This document shows, one piece after another, positions 36,488-45,834 of a stretch of 64,000 nt of DNA. The position numbers were made by a program, and so were the translations under genes. The notes under the pieces were generated by a model. It was not told where the DNA came from, searched no databases, and saw only the letters and a list, made by a program, of their open reading frames with translations. Source of the DNA: Actinomycetota bacterium (GTDB lineage Bacteria; Actinomycetota; Acidimicrobiia; Acidimicrobiales; Poriferisodalaceae); assembly GCA_014238065.1 (NCBI GenBank), contig JABABU010000027.1, forward strand, positions 184,442-248,441. Reading direction: 5' to 3'. How positions within the stretch are numbered: the stretch's first letter is position 1; each line of letters starts with the position of its first letter.

Positions 36488-38320
36488 GTGCAGGCCCGAG
36501 ACGACATCAGGAACATCGCGATCATCGCGCATGTCGATCATGGAAAGACCACGTTGGTCGATGCCATGTTGCGACAGTCAGGCGCATTCGGTGCCCACGA
36601 GACGCTCACGGACCGGGTCATGGACTCAACCGATCTCGAGCGTGAGAAGGGCATCACGATTCTGGCCAAGAACACGTCGGTGCGGTGGGGCGACGTCAAG
36701 ATCAACATCGTCGACACCCCGGGTCACGCCGACTTCGGCGGAGAGGTCGAGCGGGCGCTGACCATGGTCGACGGTGTCATTCTTCTCGTTGATGCTGCCG
36801 AAGGTCCTCTACCCCAGACACGATTCGTGTTGCGCAAGGCGCTTGAGGATGATCTTCCCGTCATCGTCGTCGTCAACAAGATCGACCGAGGCGACGCTCG
36901 TCCTGCAGCCGTGCTCGACGAGGTGTACGAGCTGTTCCTCGACCTCGATGCACACGACCATCAGATCGACTTTCCGGTGCTCTATTCGATCGCTCGCGAC
37001 GGCAAGGCCGGCAGCGACGCCGACAACCTCGACGAGGACCTGAAGAGCCTCTTCACCCTTATCGTCAACCACATGCCGGCACCGACTCACGAGGAGGGCC
37101 ACCCCCTTCAGGCGTGGGTCACAAACCTCGATTCGTCGCCGTATGTGGGTCGACTTGCGATGTGTCGGGTGGTCAACGGCACCATCAAGAAGGGTGAAAC
37201 GCTCGGTTGGGCCCGCACCGACGGATCCCTTGAACGGGTGAAGATCGCAGAGCTGTACGTCACAGAGAACCTCGAGCGGGTTCCCGTCGTCGAAGCGGGT
37301 CCTGGCGAACTCATCGCAGTCGCCGGCATCGCCGAGGTCACCATCGGTGAGACCATCACCGACCCCGAAGATCCGCGACCTCTGGAACTCATCGAAGTCG
37401 ACGAGCCGAGCTTGTCGATGACAATTGGCACCAACACTTCACCACTGGCGGGCGATGACGGAACGAAACTGACTGCTCGTCAGATCAAGGATCGTCTCGA
37501 CAACGAACTCATCGGCAACGTGTCGATCCGGGTGTTCGAAACCGATCGACCCGATGCGTGGGAGGTGCAGGGACGAGGCGAGCTGCAGCTGGCCGTTCTC
37601 GTCGAGACCATGCGTCGAGAGGGCTTCGAGCTCACGGTCGGGAAACCCGAGGTCGTCACCAGAGTCATCGACGGCATCATGAACGAGCCGATGGAGCGCG
37701 TCAGCATCGACATTCCCGAGGAGTACCTCGGAGCCGTCACCCAGATGTTGGCCGTCAGGAAGGGCCAGATGGAGCAGATGCTGAACCACGGCACCGGTTG
37801 GGTTCGTCTCGAGCACATCGTGCCTGCCCGCGGCCTCATCGGGTTCAGAACCGAGTTTCTCACCGAGACCCGCGGCACCGGTCAGCTCCATCACGTGTTC
37901 GAAGGTTGGGCACCATGGCACGGCGAAATGCGCGGCCGGCCCGGAGGGTCACTCATCGCTGACCGCACGGGCCCTTCGACGCCGTATGCGATCATCAACA
38001 TTCAGGACAGGGCACGTCTCTTCATCGACCCCGGTGTGATGGTCTACGAAGGCATGATCATCGGCGAGAACCCCCGTCAAGAAGACATGGACGTCAACAT
38101 CTGCCGTGAGAAGAAGCAGACGAACATCCGAACACAGTCGTCTGACGACACGATCCGCATCACACCACCGCTCAAGATGAGTCTCGAACAGGCGCTCGAA
38201 TTCATCGGCTCTGATGAATGTGTCGAAGTGACACCCGGGCGCGTTCGTCTGAGGAAACTGCTGCTCGACAGCAACACCCGGATCAGGGAACGAAAGCGTC
38301 TGTCGGCCGACCGCAGTTGA
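36488..38320 (+). CDS. typA: Translational GTPase TypA/BipA
   Basis: This 610-residue ribosome-binding GTPase of the EF-G family has the P-loop AHVDHGKTT (14-22), switch I with EREKGITI, DTPGHADFGGEVER (about 76-89) and NKIDR (about 130-134). The beta-barrel, EF-G III and V-like domains follow, and the C-terminal domain has RGLIGFRTEFLTETRGTG and RDRARLF-like segments. It assists ribosome assembly and stress or cold adaptation. The GTG at 36488 behind GGAGAGG gives the family-normal length; an in-frame ATG at 36419 would add 23 unrelated residues. Confidence 0.95.
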   Translation: MQARDDIRNIAIIAHVDHGKTTLVDAMLRQSGAFGAHETLTDRVMDSTDLEREKGITILAKNTSVRWGDVKINIVDTPGHADFGGEVERALTMVDGVILLVDAAEGPLPQTRFVLRKALEDDLPVIVVVNKIDRGDARPAAVLDEVYELFLDLDAHDHQIDFPVLYSIARDGKAGSDADNLDEDLKSLFTLIVNHMPAPTHEEGHPLQAWVTNLDSSPYVGRLAMCRVVNGTIKKGETLGWARTDGSLERVKIAELYVTENLERVPVVEAGPGELIAVAGIAEVTIGETITDPEDPRPLELIEVDEPSLSMTIGTNTSPLAGDDGTKLTARQIKDRLDNELIGNVSIRVFETDRPDAWEVQGRGELQLAVLVETMRREGFELTVGKPEVVTRVIDGIMNEPMERVSIDIPEEYLGAVTQMLAVRKGQMEQMLNHGTGWVRLEHIVPARGLIGFRTEFLTETRGTGQLHHVFEGWAPWHGEMRGRPGGSLIADRTGPSTPYAIINIQDRARLFIDPGVMVYEGMIIGENPRQEDMDVNICREKKQTNIRTQSSDDTIRITPPLKMSLEQALEFIGSDECVEVTPGRVRLRKLLLDSNTRIRERKRLSADRS

Positions 38321-38333
38321 TCGGGCGAACTGC
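38313..38333. terminator. Possible bidirectional hairpin between convergent genes
   Basis: GCAGTT-N9-AACTGC forms a perfect 6-bp stem spanning the typA stop and the 15-base gap to the convergent nitroreductase gene. There is no U-tract, so intrinsic termination is uncertain. Confidence 0.3.
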
Positions 38334-38335
38334 CG

Positions 38336-38836
38336 TTACGACCAGCGATTCCTGATCACGAGCTCGTCCAGTGACACCCGTTGACGGGACAGAGGACTTC
38401 TCGGAGCCTCGGGATCGGGCCAGCCCATCGTGACCGCCATCGGCATCACCCAGTCCGCAGGGAATCCGATCGCGTCACGGGCGACGTCCTGGTGATGGAG
38501 GGTCACGGGACACGTTGCCAGCCCTTCGCCGTGAGCGGCGAGCATCAGATTTTGAGCCGTACGACCGGTGTCGAACAGCCGCAGGTCGTCCTCTTGGGCC
38601 GCGATGCCGATGATCAGCGTCGAAGAACCGATCCACGAGGTGAAGTCGCCGGCGAGCGCTACGGCATCCTGCACGTTCTGATCGCTGATCAGGATCAGCC
38701 GGTTCGGCTCGACATTCTTCGCGCTCCCCGCCATACGCGCTGCCTGCAGCACTCGTCCGAGCACGTCATCGGAGATGGGATCTTCCGTGTATTGCCTGAG
38801 GTCTCGTTTGCTGATGATGGTCTGATACGCGTCCAT
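38336..38836 (-). CDS. Nitroreductase family protein
   Basis: This 166-residue flavin-binding nitroreductase-fold protein begins YQTIISKRDLRQYTEDPISDDVLGRVLQAARMAGSAKN with the typical Arg and Ser/Asn FMN contacts. It ends with HGEGLATCPVTLHHQ and VTMGWPDPEAPRSP. Family members reduce nitro groups, quinones or flavins with NAD(P)H as homodimers. It is shorter than average but complete. It is divergent from an MFS gene with 47 bases between starts. Confidence 0.87.
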   Translation of the reverse strand: MDAYQTIISKRDLRQYTEDPISDDVLGRVLQAARMAGSAKNVEPNRLILISDQNVQDAVALAGDFTSWIGSSTLIIGIAAQEDDLRLFDTGRTAQNLMLAAHGEGLATCPVTLHHQDVARDAIGFPADWVMPMAVTMGWPDPEAPRSPLSRQRVSLDELVIRNRWS

Positions 38837-38883
38837 TGCACCAGATCCTGGCAGAGTGACGCAGTGAGAGCGAAGGCGTCGGT

Positions 38884-40137
38884 ATGAGCACCCAGCCGAA
38901 GTTCAGGGGATGGTGGATCCTGGTGTGGGCGACCATTGCCGCCGGCGCCACCGCTCCCGGACAGACAATCGGTGTTTCGTCGTTCGTCGACCACATCATC
39001 GACGACCTCGACATCACGAGAAACGCGTTGTCCGCCGCGTATCTGTTCGGCACTCTGCTGGCCGCAACCTTTGCCCCGTGGGTCGGACGCAAGCTGGACA
39101 TTCACGGTGTCAGGCGACCAACGCTGATCATCACCGTCGCGTTCGTCATGGCAATTGCCTACATGGGCACCGTGCGGAACCTTGTGATGCTTGCCATCGG
39201 GTTCACCTTCATTCGGCTGCTCGGTCAAGGCTCGCTGACGCTGGCTTCGAGCAACGTCATTTCGTTGTGGTTCTATCGACGGCTCGGACTCGCAAACGGA
39301 GTCAAAGGCACCGCGTCCGGCCTTCTTCTTTCGCTGGCTCCACTTCTGTTCACGCTCGCCATCGACGGGCTCGGATGGCGTTGGGCGTGGGTGGCCATCG
39401 CAGCAGGCACCGCGTGTGTGATGTTTCCGATCGCCTTGTGGGGATTCGTGGACAGGCCATCCGACATCGGTCAGTTCCCCGACGGCGCAGTGGAAGGGCC
39501 GACAGCTGGCCGACGCGACGAACGTCAACCCCAGCGCTCACACACCGTCAAGGAAGCGACCCGGTCCCCATCGTATTGGGTCCTCATCGGCATCTCGGCG
39601 GTGACCGGCGCGCTCAGCACTGGCCTCATCTTCCAGCACGTGTCGATCATGGAAGAGGCTGGCCTGACCGAGACCGAAGCAGCCAGTGTCTTCCTGCCCA
39701 TGGCGGTGGCGATCGCTACAACAGCACTCGTGTTCGGGGTTCTCGTCGACCATGTCTCGACGCGAGTGCTGCTTCCCCTGACGATGGCGTTCATGGCTAC
39801 TTCGATGCTCGTCGCGCCCTTGGTCGATCCTGGAATCTCTGCATTTGGTTACGGTGCGCTCCTCGGCATGGTCGGCGGGGCAACCCAGACCGTCTCACTC
39901 ACCGTCCTCCCACGCTGGTTCGGCGTCGACAACCAGGGGGCGCTTCGTGGCATCGCACACGTTGCCGGGGGAGGCGCAAGCGCCGTCGGTCCTCTGATGC
40001 TGAGCCTCGGACAATCGACGGCAGGCAGCTATGGGCCAGCGCTCCGATGGTACGTGCTCTTCCCGGTGACGGTCGGTCTGGCGTCGATCATCATCGGTCC
40101 ACCAAGACCGCCGCTCGACGAAGCCGCTGAAGGCTGA
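38884..40137 (+). CDS. MFS transporter
   Basis: This 417-residue carrier has about 12 transmembrane helices. It has an N-terminal RGWWILVWATIAAGATAPGQTIG, the inter-helix 2-3 loop motif (GRKLDIHGVRRP), FYRRLGLANGVKGTASGL and a mid loop at about 190-220. The C-terminal half carries SYWVLIGISAVTGALSTG. The pattern resembles monocarboxylate/oxalate-type carriers. Substrate and direction are unknown. It is followed after 5 bases by the histidine-rich repeat protein gene, so the two may be co-transcribed. Confidence 0.88.
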   Translation: MSTQPKFRGWWILVWATIAAGATAPGQTIGVSSFVDHIIDDLDITRNALSAAYLFGTLLAATFAPWVGRKLDIHGVRRPTLIITVAFVMAIAYMGTVRNLVMLAIGFTFIRLLGQGSLTLASSNVISLWFYRRLGLANGVKGTASGLLLSLAPLLFTLAIDGLGWRWAWVAIAAGTACVMFPIALWGFVDRPSDIGQFPDGAVEGPTAGRRDERQPQRSHTVKEATRSPSYWVLIGISAVTGALSTGLIFQHVSIMEEAGLTETEAASVFLPMAVAIATTALVFGVLVDHVSTRVLLPLTMAFMATSMLVAPLVDPGISAFGYGALLGMVGGATQTVSLTVLPRWFGVDNQGALRGIAHVAGGGASAVGPLMLSLGQSTAGSYGPALRWYVLFPVTVGLASIIIGPPRPPLDEAAEG

Positions 40138-40142
40138 CGGTC

Positions 40143-41822
40143 ATGAGGCGTTCAGGGGAGCCGTACTTCGATCTCGGCCCATACAGCCGGGCGGTGTCAA
40201 CCAATTCTGCCGAGGCGCAGACCTGGTTCGACCGAGGCCTGATGTGGGCCTACGGATTCAATCACGAGGAGGCGCTTCGCTGCTTCGAGGCGGCTGCGCT
40301 CGCCGACCCGACGTGTGGCATGGCGTTCTGGGGCCAGGCCTATGTTCAGGGCCCGTTCTACAACAAGCCCTGGAAGTTCTACGGACCCGGCGAGTTGCGT
40401 CGGGACCTACAGGCGTGCAGAACTGCGACCGAAGCTGCGTTGGCCAGGCGCGGTCGAGCCAGTGACATCGAACGGGCACTGATCAACGCCTTGGACGTTC
40501 GCTACTCAAACCCTCTGATGTCGAGTCAGGAAGAGTTCGACCGATCTGACCTGGCCTATGCAGCGGCGATGCGAGCGGTGATTGCGAGGTGGCCTGACGA
40601 CGACGATGTCGCTGCATTGACTGCCGAGGCGCTCATCACCCGCACACCTTGGCAACTCTGGGACACCAGAAGCGGGGAACCTGCCGAGGGTTCTGACACC
40701 CTCGAAGCGGTGGCTCTCCTCGAAGCTCGCCTCGGCGCGGCGAGCGCCGAAGGGCGGACGCTGCACCCCGGTCTGTGCCACATGTACATCCACACCATGG
40801 AGATGTCGCCGAACCCGGAGACGGCCCTTCCTGCCGCGGATGCCATCAGGAACCACGCGTCGGACAGCGGTCACCTCAACCACATGCCAGGCCACATCGA
40901 TGTGCTCTGCGGGCGTTACCCGGAAGCAATGGCGGCAAGCCGCCGAGCGGTAGCCGCCGACGCCAGGTACATCACCGAGGTCGCCGATCCCGGTTTCTAC
41001 ACAACCGCATGCGCGCACAACTGGCACCTGATGATGTACGCGGCGATGTTGCAGGGCTCGAACGCGGCGGCCGACGCCGCGGTGGCGGGAATGAACGCAC
41101 TGCTGCCGATCGAGCGACTCGGCGTCGAACAACCTCACCTTCGTTCGACCCTCGAGGCCTATTCCTCGATGTCGGTTCACGTCGATGTGCGCTTCGGGCG
41201 CTGGGACACGATCGTTGCCGCCCCGATAGTGGACGACATCGTTCTCCGACCGGTCACAACCGCGATGAGTCGCTATGCCAAAGGCATCGCTCACGCGGCG
41301 TTGGGCGACCTCGTTTCTGCCGAGCAGCACCGCAACGCGTTTCGCGACGTCGTCGCCGAGATTCCCACGAGCCGACGATTCTTCAACAATGCGGCGACCG
41401 ACGTCCTCGCGGTAGGGCAGGCCATGCTCGACGGCGAGGTCGAATACCACGCTGGAAACCACAAGACCGCCTTCGAACATCTGCGCGATGCGGTGAGTCG
41501 TGATGACGCACTCAGCTACTCAGAACCGTGGCCGTGGATGCACCCGCCCCGACACGCGCTCGGGGCGCTCCTGCTCGAACAGGGTCACTTCGAAGAGGCG
41601 ACGTCGGTGTATCGGGCCGACCTCGGACTCGACCCACAACTACCGCGGCCATGTTGGCATCCTGAAAACGCATGGAGCCTCCACGGCCTCGTCGAGTGCT
41701 ACGAGCACGTCGGAGACGAAGCTGCAGCTGCGAAGTTCAGACCGCGCCTCATCGAAGCCCTCGAACACGTCGACTTCGAGATGGTGTCTTCGTGTGCATG
41801 CCGGCTTGGTCGTCACCGATGA
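40143..41822 (+). CDS. TPR-like helical repeat protein with conserved histidine motifs
   Basis: This 559-residue soluble protein is built of helical hairpins resembling tetratricopeptide repeats: WFDRGLMWAYGFNHEEALRCFEAA near the start, FEHLRDAV and LLEQGHFEEATSVYRADL near the end. Histidine-rich stretches in the middle, HPGLCHMYIHTMEM, HLNHMPGHIDVLCGRY and CAHNWHLMMYAAM, look like metal or cofactor ligands rather than plain scaffold. I recognise the general family (hypothetical TPR proteins) but no function. It probably shares a transcript with the upstream MFS gene. Confidence 0.75.
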   Translation: MRRSGEPYFDLGPYSRAVSTNSAEAQTWFDRGLMWAYGFNHEEALRCFEAAALADPTCGMAFWGQAYVQGPFYNKPWKFYGPGELRRDLQACRTATEAALARRGRASDIERALINALDVRYSNPLMSSQEEFDRSDLAYAAAMRAVIARWPDDDDVAALTAEALITRTPWQLWDTRSGEPAEGSDTLEAVALLEARLGAASAEGRTLHPGLCHMYIHTMEMSPNPETALPAADAIRNHASDSGHLNHMPGHIDVLCGRYPEAMAASRRAVAADARYITEVADPGFYTTACAHNWHLMMYAAMLQGSNAAADAAVAGMNALLPIERLGVEQPHLRSTLEAYSSMSVHVDVRFGRWDTIVAAPIVDDIVLRPVTTAMSRYAKGIAHAALGDLVSAEQHRNAFRDVVAEIPTSRRFFNNAATDVLAVGQAMLDGEVEYHAGNHKTAFEHLRDAVSRDDALSYSEPWPWMHPPRHALGALLLEQGHFEEATSVYRADLGLDPQLPRPCWHPENAWSLHGLVECYEHVGDEAAAAKFRPRLIEALEHVDFEMVSSCACRLGRHR

Positions 41823-41825
41823 CGA

Positions 41826-42746
41826 TCAGCCCCTGAGCGCTCGACCGATCCTGCCGACGGCTTCGACCGCGACTTCTGGCGACTCGGCACAGGGTGTGAT
41901 GTTGAAAATCCGACACCCGACATCTCGGTACTCGGCGAGCTGCCCTGCGATGTCGTCAGGATCGCCGACCTGGGTGTACTTCTCGAAGGCCTCGAATGGG
42001 ATCTTGTAGAACTGCTCCATCCGGGCTCTTGCCCTGGCAGCTCCCTCTTGTCTGTCCGAACCGACTCCGACCCAGACTTGCATTCCGTGCATCCACTCGA
42101 TCTCGCCTCGGCCCGCTTCGCCGGCGGCGGCGTCGATGATCTCTTGTGCTTCGGTGAAACGACGAGTCGAGCACCACGTTCCAAGCCAACCATCGGCGAA
42201 ACGACCGGTGCGCCGGAGCGCAGCGTTCGACCGGCCACCGACCACGATCGGGATCGGCACTCTTGGCGTTGGGCGGATGAGCGCATTGTCGAGGGTGACG
42301 AACTCGCCATCGAACGAAACAGCCTCGCCCGAGAGAAGACGTCTGACGACTTCCACATACTCGTCAGTGCGACGGCCCCGGGTCGCGGGATCGACGCCAC
42401 ACACCTCGATCTCATGGCGGTCCTCACCACCGACACCGATCCCGAAGATGATGCGACCTTCGGCGAGCTCCGACAGCGTTGCCAGCTGCCGAGCAACTGT
42501 CATCGGGTGGCGAAGTGCGAGCAGGTAGACACCTGCCATCACCGACAGGCGCTGATCGAGTTGGGCCAGCCCCGCCATGGCCAGCAGTGCATCAGTCCCG
42601 CTGCCGTCGTGGAAGCTGATGTGATCGGCAAGGAAAAAGTGGTCGACGCCGGCATCCGCCACTGACGCGGCAGCGGATCTTCGCTCGTCGACGGTGCCTG
42701 CCCACAACCGGTCGGGGGGCGTCATCCCAATTTGCAGTTCGTTCAT
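41826..42746 (-). CDS. LLM-class flavin-dependent (F420 or FMN) oxidoreductase
   Basis: This 306-residue luciferase-like TIM barrel has VDHFFLADHISFHDG, YLLALRHPMTVARQLATLSELAEGRIIFGIGVGGED, RRTDEYVEVVRRLLSGE and PIPIVVGGRSNAALRRTGRFADGW. These are typical of actinobacterial F420-dependent oxidoreductases; F420 versus FMN cannot be decided. The ATG at 42746 with AGGAGGGAGG upstream is preferred over an in-frame start at 42851. It converges on the repeat-protein gene with a 3-base gap. Confidence 0.9.
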   Translation of the reverse strand: MNELQIGMTPPDRLWAGTVDERRSAAASVADAGVDHFFLADHISFHDGSGTDALLAMAGLAQLDQRLSVMAGVYLLALRHPMTVARQLATLSELAEGRIIFGIGVGGEDRHEIEVCGVDPATRGRRTDEYVEVVRRLLSGEAVSFDGEFVTLDNALIRPTPRVPIPIVVGGRSNAALRRTGRFADGWLGTWCSTRRFTEAQEIIDAAAGEAGRGEIEWMHGMQVWVGVGSDRQEGAARARARMEQFYKIPFEAFEKYTQVGDPDDIAGQLAEYRDVGCRIFNITPCAESPEVAVEAVGRIGRALRG

Positions 42747-42894
42747 CCGGCCTCCCTCCTCGGCACGGTGATGATGCCCGACCAGGTCACCGAAGGCCAA
42801 CACATCGCAACCTCGAGAGGATCTGCTCGACGGGGCACAGATCATTGGCACGTAGGTCCGAGGTCACGGGCCGACGGTATGGGACCATTCTCGA

Positions 42895-43908
42895 ATGGCA
42901 CAAACCCATGTACTGGCCGACCTCACCTCAGCCTGCGGAGTCGAGCCGAGCCTGACGTGCGATCTCGTTTACGGATGGACCGACAGCGACATCGCCGCGA
43001 ACCTGGCGGAGTGGCTGGTCGAGAAACCGCTCGCTGTTCTCATCATCATGTTCATCGCCTGGATTCTGACGAGAATCGCTCGTCAGGCCATCGACAGGGC
43101 CATCACCAGGCTCATCGAGAACCGCGACAGCGCCGACCAAGCCTCGCTCGCTACGAAGGCGCTCAACATCCTGCCGGGCCGAGCAGCAGCCAAGCTCGAT
43201 GAGATGAAGGTCGCAAACGAGCGATCGAATCAACGGGCCAGCACGCTCGGGGCGGTTCTGAAGAGCATGACTGCCGGTGTCATCTGGGTTATGGCCGGCC
43301 TCATTGCACTGGGCGAAGTCGGCATCAGCCTCGGACCACTCATTGCCGGAGCGGGCATTGCCGGCGTCGCCATCGGCTTTGGAGCCCAATCGCTTGTCCG
43401 CGATTTTCTCGCTGGCATCTTCATCGTCGTCGAAGATCAATACGGGGTCGGTGACATCGTCGATGTCGGAGAAGCCTTCGGCACGATCGAGCAGGTCACG
43501 CTGCGCACGACGCGGTTGCGCGATGTCGGCGGCGCGCTCTGGGTCGTGCCGAACGGAGAGATTCGCCGGGTCGGGAACATGTCACAGATCTGGTCACGCA
43601 CCGTCCTCGACATCGGCGTGGCCTACGACACCGACCTCGATCAAGCGTCGGAGATCTTGAAGGAGGTCGCGGACGAAGTGTGGCACGAGCAGCGCGAGGG
43701 CGAGACGATCATCGAAGAACCAGCGGTCTGGGGTATCCAAGAACTCGGAGACTCAGCCATCTCGATTCGCCTGGCTGTGAAAACGGACCCTGCCGAGCAG
43801 TGGGCGACGGGGCGGTTGCTTCGCGGACGCATCAAGAAGGCATTCGACGAGGCGGGGATCGAGATTCCATTCCCTCAACACACGGTGTGGATGAATTCCC
43901 AGGGTTGA
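42895..43908 (+). CDS. MscS-family mechanosensitive channel
   Basis: This 337-residue membrane channel has a short outside N terminus with two cysteines (CGVEPSLTC), TM1 (PLAVLIIMFIAWILTRIA), a charged linker and TM2 (GVIWVMAGLIALGEVGI). The pore helix TM3 reads LIAGAGIAGVAIGFGAQSLVRDFLAGIFIVVEDQYGVGD, with the Gly/Ala packing typical of MscS. A beta domain and a C-terminal alpha/beta domain follow. It releases solutes on hypo-osmotic shock. It is divergent from the LLM oxidoreductase gene. Confidence 0.92.
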   Translation: MAQTHVLADLTSACGVEPSLTCDLVYGWTDSDIAANLAEWLVEKPLAVLIIMFIAWILTRIARQAIDRAITRLIENRDSADQASLATKALNILPGRAAAKLDEMKVANERSNQRASTLGAVLKSMTAGVIWVMAGLIALGEVGISLGPLIAGAGIAGVAIGFGAQSLVRDFLAGIFIVVEDQYGVGDIVDVGEAFGTIEQVTLRTTRLRDVGGALWVVPNGEIRRVGNMSQIWSRTVLDIGVAYDTDLDQASEILKEVADEVWHEQREGETIIEEPAVWGIQELGDSAISIRLAVKTDPAEQWATGRLLRGRIKKAFDEAGIEIPFPQHTVWMNSQG

Positions 43909-44004
43909 CGGTCAGCTTCGACTGAGTTCTACGACCACACCAGCGACATTGGTGGAGAGTCCCTCAGCACCCGAGATGCCACAGCAGCCGAAGAGGTGCC
44001 CTCA

Positions 44005-45378
44005 TCAGAGGATCGCGAGGTTCTCCTCGGCTTGGACGATGAACCAGTCGACCAGGTCGGCGAGTTTGTCCTTGTCGATGACGGCGAGAACCTCGACTTG
44101 GGTGTCGAGCAGTGTGCCCAGTGGTGAGACGTACCACTGACCGTCGCGTTCGACGGTGTAGATGCCGATCACCGGCTGTTCGGTGAAGATGTCGAACTCG
44201 GGAAGTCCCCCGACGAACACTTCCTGGCCGAGAAACTCTTCAATCATGTTCTCGACGTCACTTGCGCATTCACGTTGGAGATCCTGGATCTCGCCGTCGA
44301 GGTCACTGATCTCGAACTCGAAGCAGTCGTCGACGATGGTCAAGCTGAATCGGACCTCGTCTTGTGCGATGACAGCGTCGACAGTCACCTTGCCGTCAGT
44401 CACGTCAAAGCCCACATCGACGTAGTCGGACGTGAACAGGATTTCGCCTCCGTTGAATTGCACGATTCGATCAGGACCGCGGGGAATCGACGTCAGGTCG
44501 AGCCGAACGAGATCGATCTCGAGGCCGATGTCACCCATGAGATTGCGGGTTTCGCGGCCAGCGGCTTCGACGTCGTCGAGGAAGAGCGGCGCATAGTCGT
44601 GCAGAGCGTCAGCTTCGCCGGGCGGGAGCAACTCGATCAGACGTCGCACGTCGAGGTCGATTGAAGAGCGGACGAACTCTTCGACAGCCAGTTCGGCGGT
44701 CGATTCACCGCGAGGGCGGATGCGGTCTGAAGGATCGGGTAGCGGGAGTCCTCCCTGCTCACGGGCAGCTTCGGCAACGGTGTACCAGAGGCTCACGTAC
44801 CACCGACCGTCCCGGCGTACAGCGACAAGGCCGTTGTCCTGGTTCAGGTCGAGCGGGTCGACCGAACCGATTCCCGTTTCGATCTCGTCAGGAATCGTGC
44901 CTTCCGGCAGTCGGTCGAGCACGAGAGGCCCCAACGGGAGTTTCATCGGATCGACGCTGGAGACAGCGGTGCCGCCGACCAGCTTGACACTCATGAGGTC
45001 TTCGGAAATCTGGGTCGTTTCGAACTCGAGATCGGAGAACTCGAGATCGATCCCAGGGACAGCCGAGAGATCGAGCGCAGGATCGAGCACTTCGAGCCTT
45101 TTGTATTGCTCGACCATGTCGAACCACGGTTGAATGAGCGAGTCGCGTTCGCCAGGAAGCAGGATCTCGGCAGCACCGATGAGATCCTCGTTGGCGAGAG
45201 ACTCGAACAGCTGCTCGTATGCGCCCTGTGGTGTTTCGGCACCGGCAGACGTCTCGGAAGAGCCGCCGATCGCGAACGCAGCGAAGATGCCTGCGGCGAA
45301 CAGTCCGAGCACACCGACGGCAAGCAGGACACGCCTACGCGTGTCGGGCGCCTCTTCCTCCACGTTGACGACAGCCAT
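44005..45378 (-). CDS. Membrane-anchored extracytoplasmic protein of unknown function
   Basis: This protein of about 457 residues has a short positively charged N terminus, one transmembrane helix (about 18-38: VLLAVGVLGLFAAGIFAAFAI) and a long acidic outside region. The repeated pattern of GRWYVSLWYTVAE and GQWYVSPLGTLLD suggests two related lumazine- or NTF2-like modules, each starting with an EQLFESLANED or VEEFVRSSIDLD type helix. No enzyme motif was found. The ATG at 45378 fits GAGGAG spacing; an in-frame GTG lies at 45381. It directly follows a small membrane protein gene. Confidence 0.65.
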   Translation of the reverse strand: MAVVNVEEEAPDTRRRVLLAVGVLGLFAAGIFAAFAIGGSSETSAGAETPQGAYEQLFESLANEDLIGAAEILLPGERDSLIQPWFDMVEQYKRLEVLDPALDLSAVPGIDLEFSDLEFETTQISEDLMSVKLVGGTAVSSVDPMKLPLGPLVLDRLPEGTIPDEIETGIGSVDPLDLNQDNGLVAVRRDGRWYVSLWYTVAEAAREQGGLPLPDPSDRIRPRGESTAELAVEEFVRSSIDLDVRRLIELLPPGEADALHDYAPLFLDDVEAAGRETRNLMGDIGLEIDLVRLDLTSIPRGPDRIVQFNGGEILFTSDYVDVGFDVTDGKVTVDAVIAQDEVRFSLTIVDDCFEFEISDLDGEIQDLQRECASDVENMIEEFLGQEVFVGGLPEFDIFTEQPVIGIYTVERDGQWYVSPLGTLLDTQVEVLAVIDKDKLADLVDWFIVQAEENLAIL

Positions 45379-45381
45379 CAC

Positions 45382-45828
45382 CTACTCCTCGAGAACTCTG
45401 CTGATCGGTGACGACCGCCAGAGACGAATCGTCAGGAAACCATCGACACAAGCGGTTGCGACGTTGAGCCAGAGACCCCATCTGGGTCCGAGTGACGATC
45501 TGATGACTGCTGCCGCGACAACCACCGTAGCAACCACCGCCAGACCGCTGGCCGCAGCGACCAGCCGTGGTCGGTCGAGAGCGAACATGGTCAGCGCGGC
45601 GAAGGCGAATATGGGGAGAACAAAGAAACCGACGGCAAAGAGCTCGCCGAAAGTCGAGTCGACGACACCGAGGCGTCGCGCACTCCCGACGATGCTCCAG
45701 CCCGACCTGCTCACCGACCCGCTCTCGGCCCATGGCAGGAAAACAGTGCCGACGAGCACGAACGTCGCGGCAACGACGTCGCGTGAACGTCCTGCAATTG
45801 GAGGGGGCGTCATTGCTCCGTCCCGCAT
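45382..45828 (-). CDS. Small multi-pass membrane protein of unknown function
   Basis: This 148-residue protein has about four hydrophobic helices (VVAATFVLVGTVFLPWA, FAVGFFVLPIFAFAALTMFAL, LVAAASGLAVVATVVVAAAVI, LWLNVATACVDGFLTIRLW). The layout resembles other actinobacterial four-helix membrane proteins of unknown function. An in-frame ATG at 45813 is an alternative start. It lies between the thioesterase and the anchored protein on one strand with gaps of 6 bases or less, so the three are probably co-transcribed. Confidence 0.6.
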   Translation of the reverse strand: MRDGAMTPPPIAGRSRDVVAATFVLVGTVFLPWAESGSVSRSGWSIVGSARRLGVVDSTFGELFAVGFFVLPIFAFAALTMFALDRPRLVAAASGLAVVATVVVAAAVIRSSLGPRWGLWLNVATACVDGFLTIRLWRSSPISRVLEE

Positions 45829-45834
45829 GGGAAA

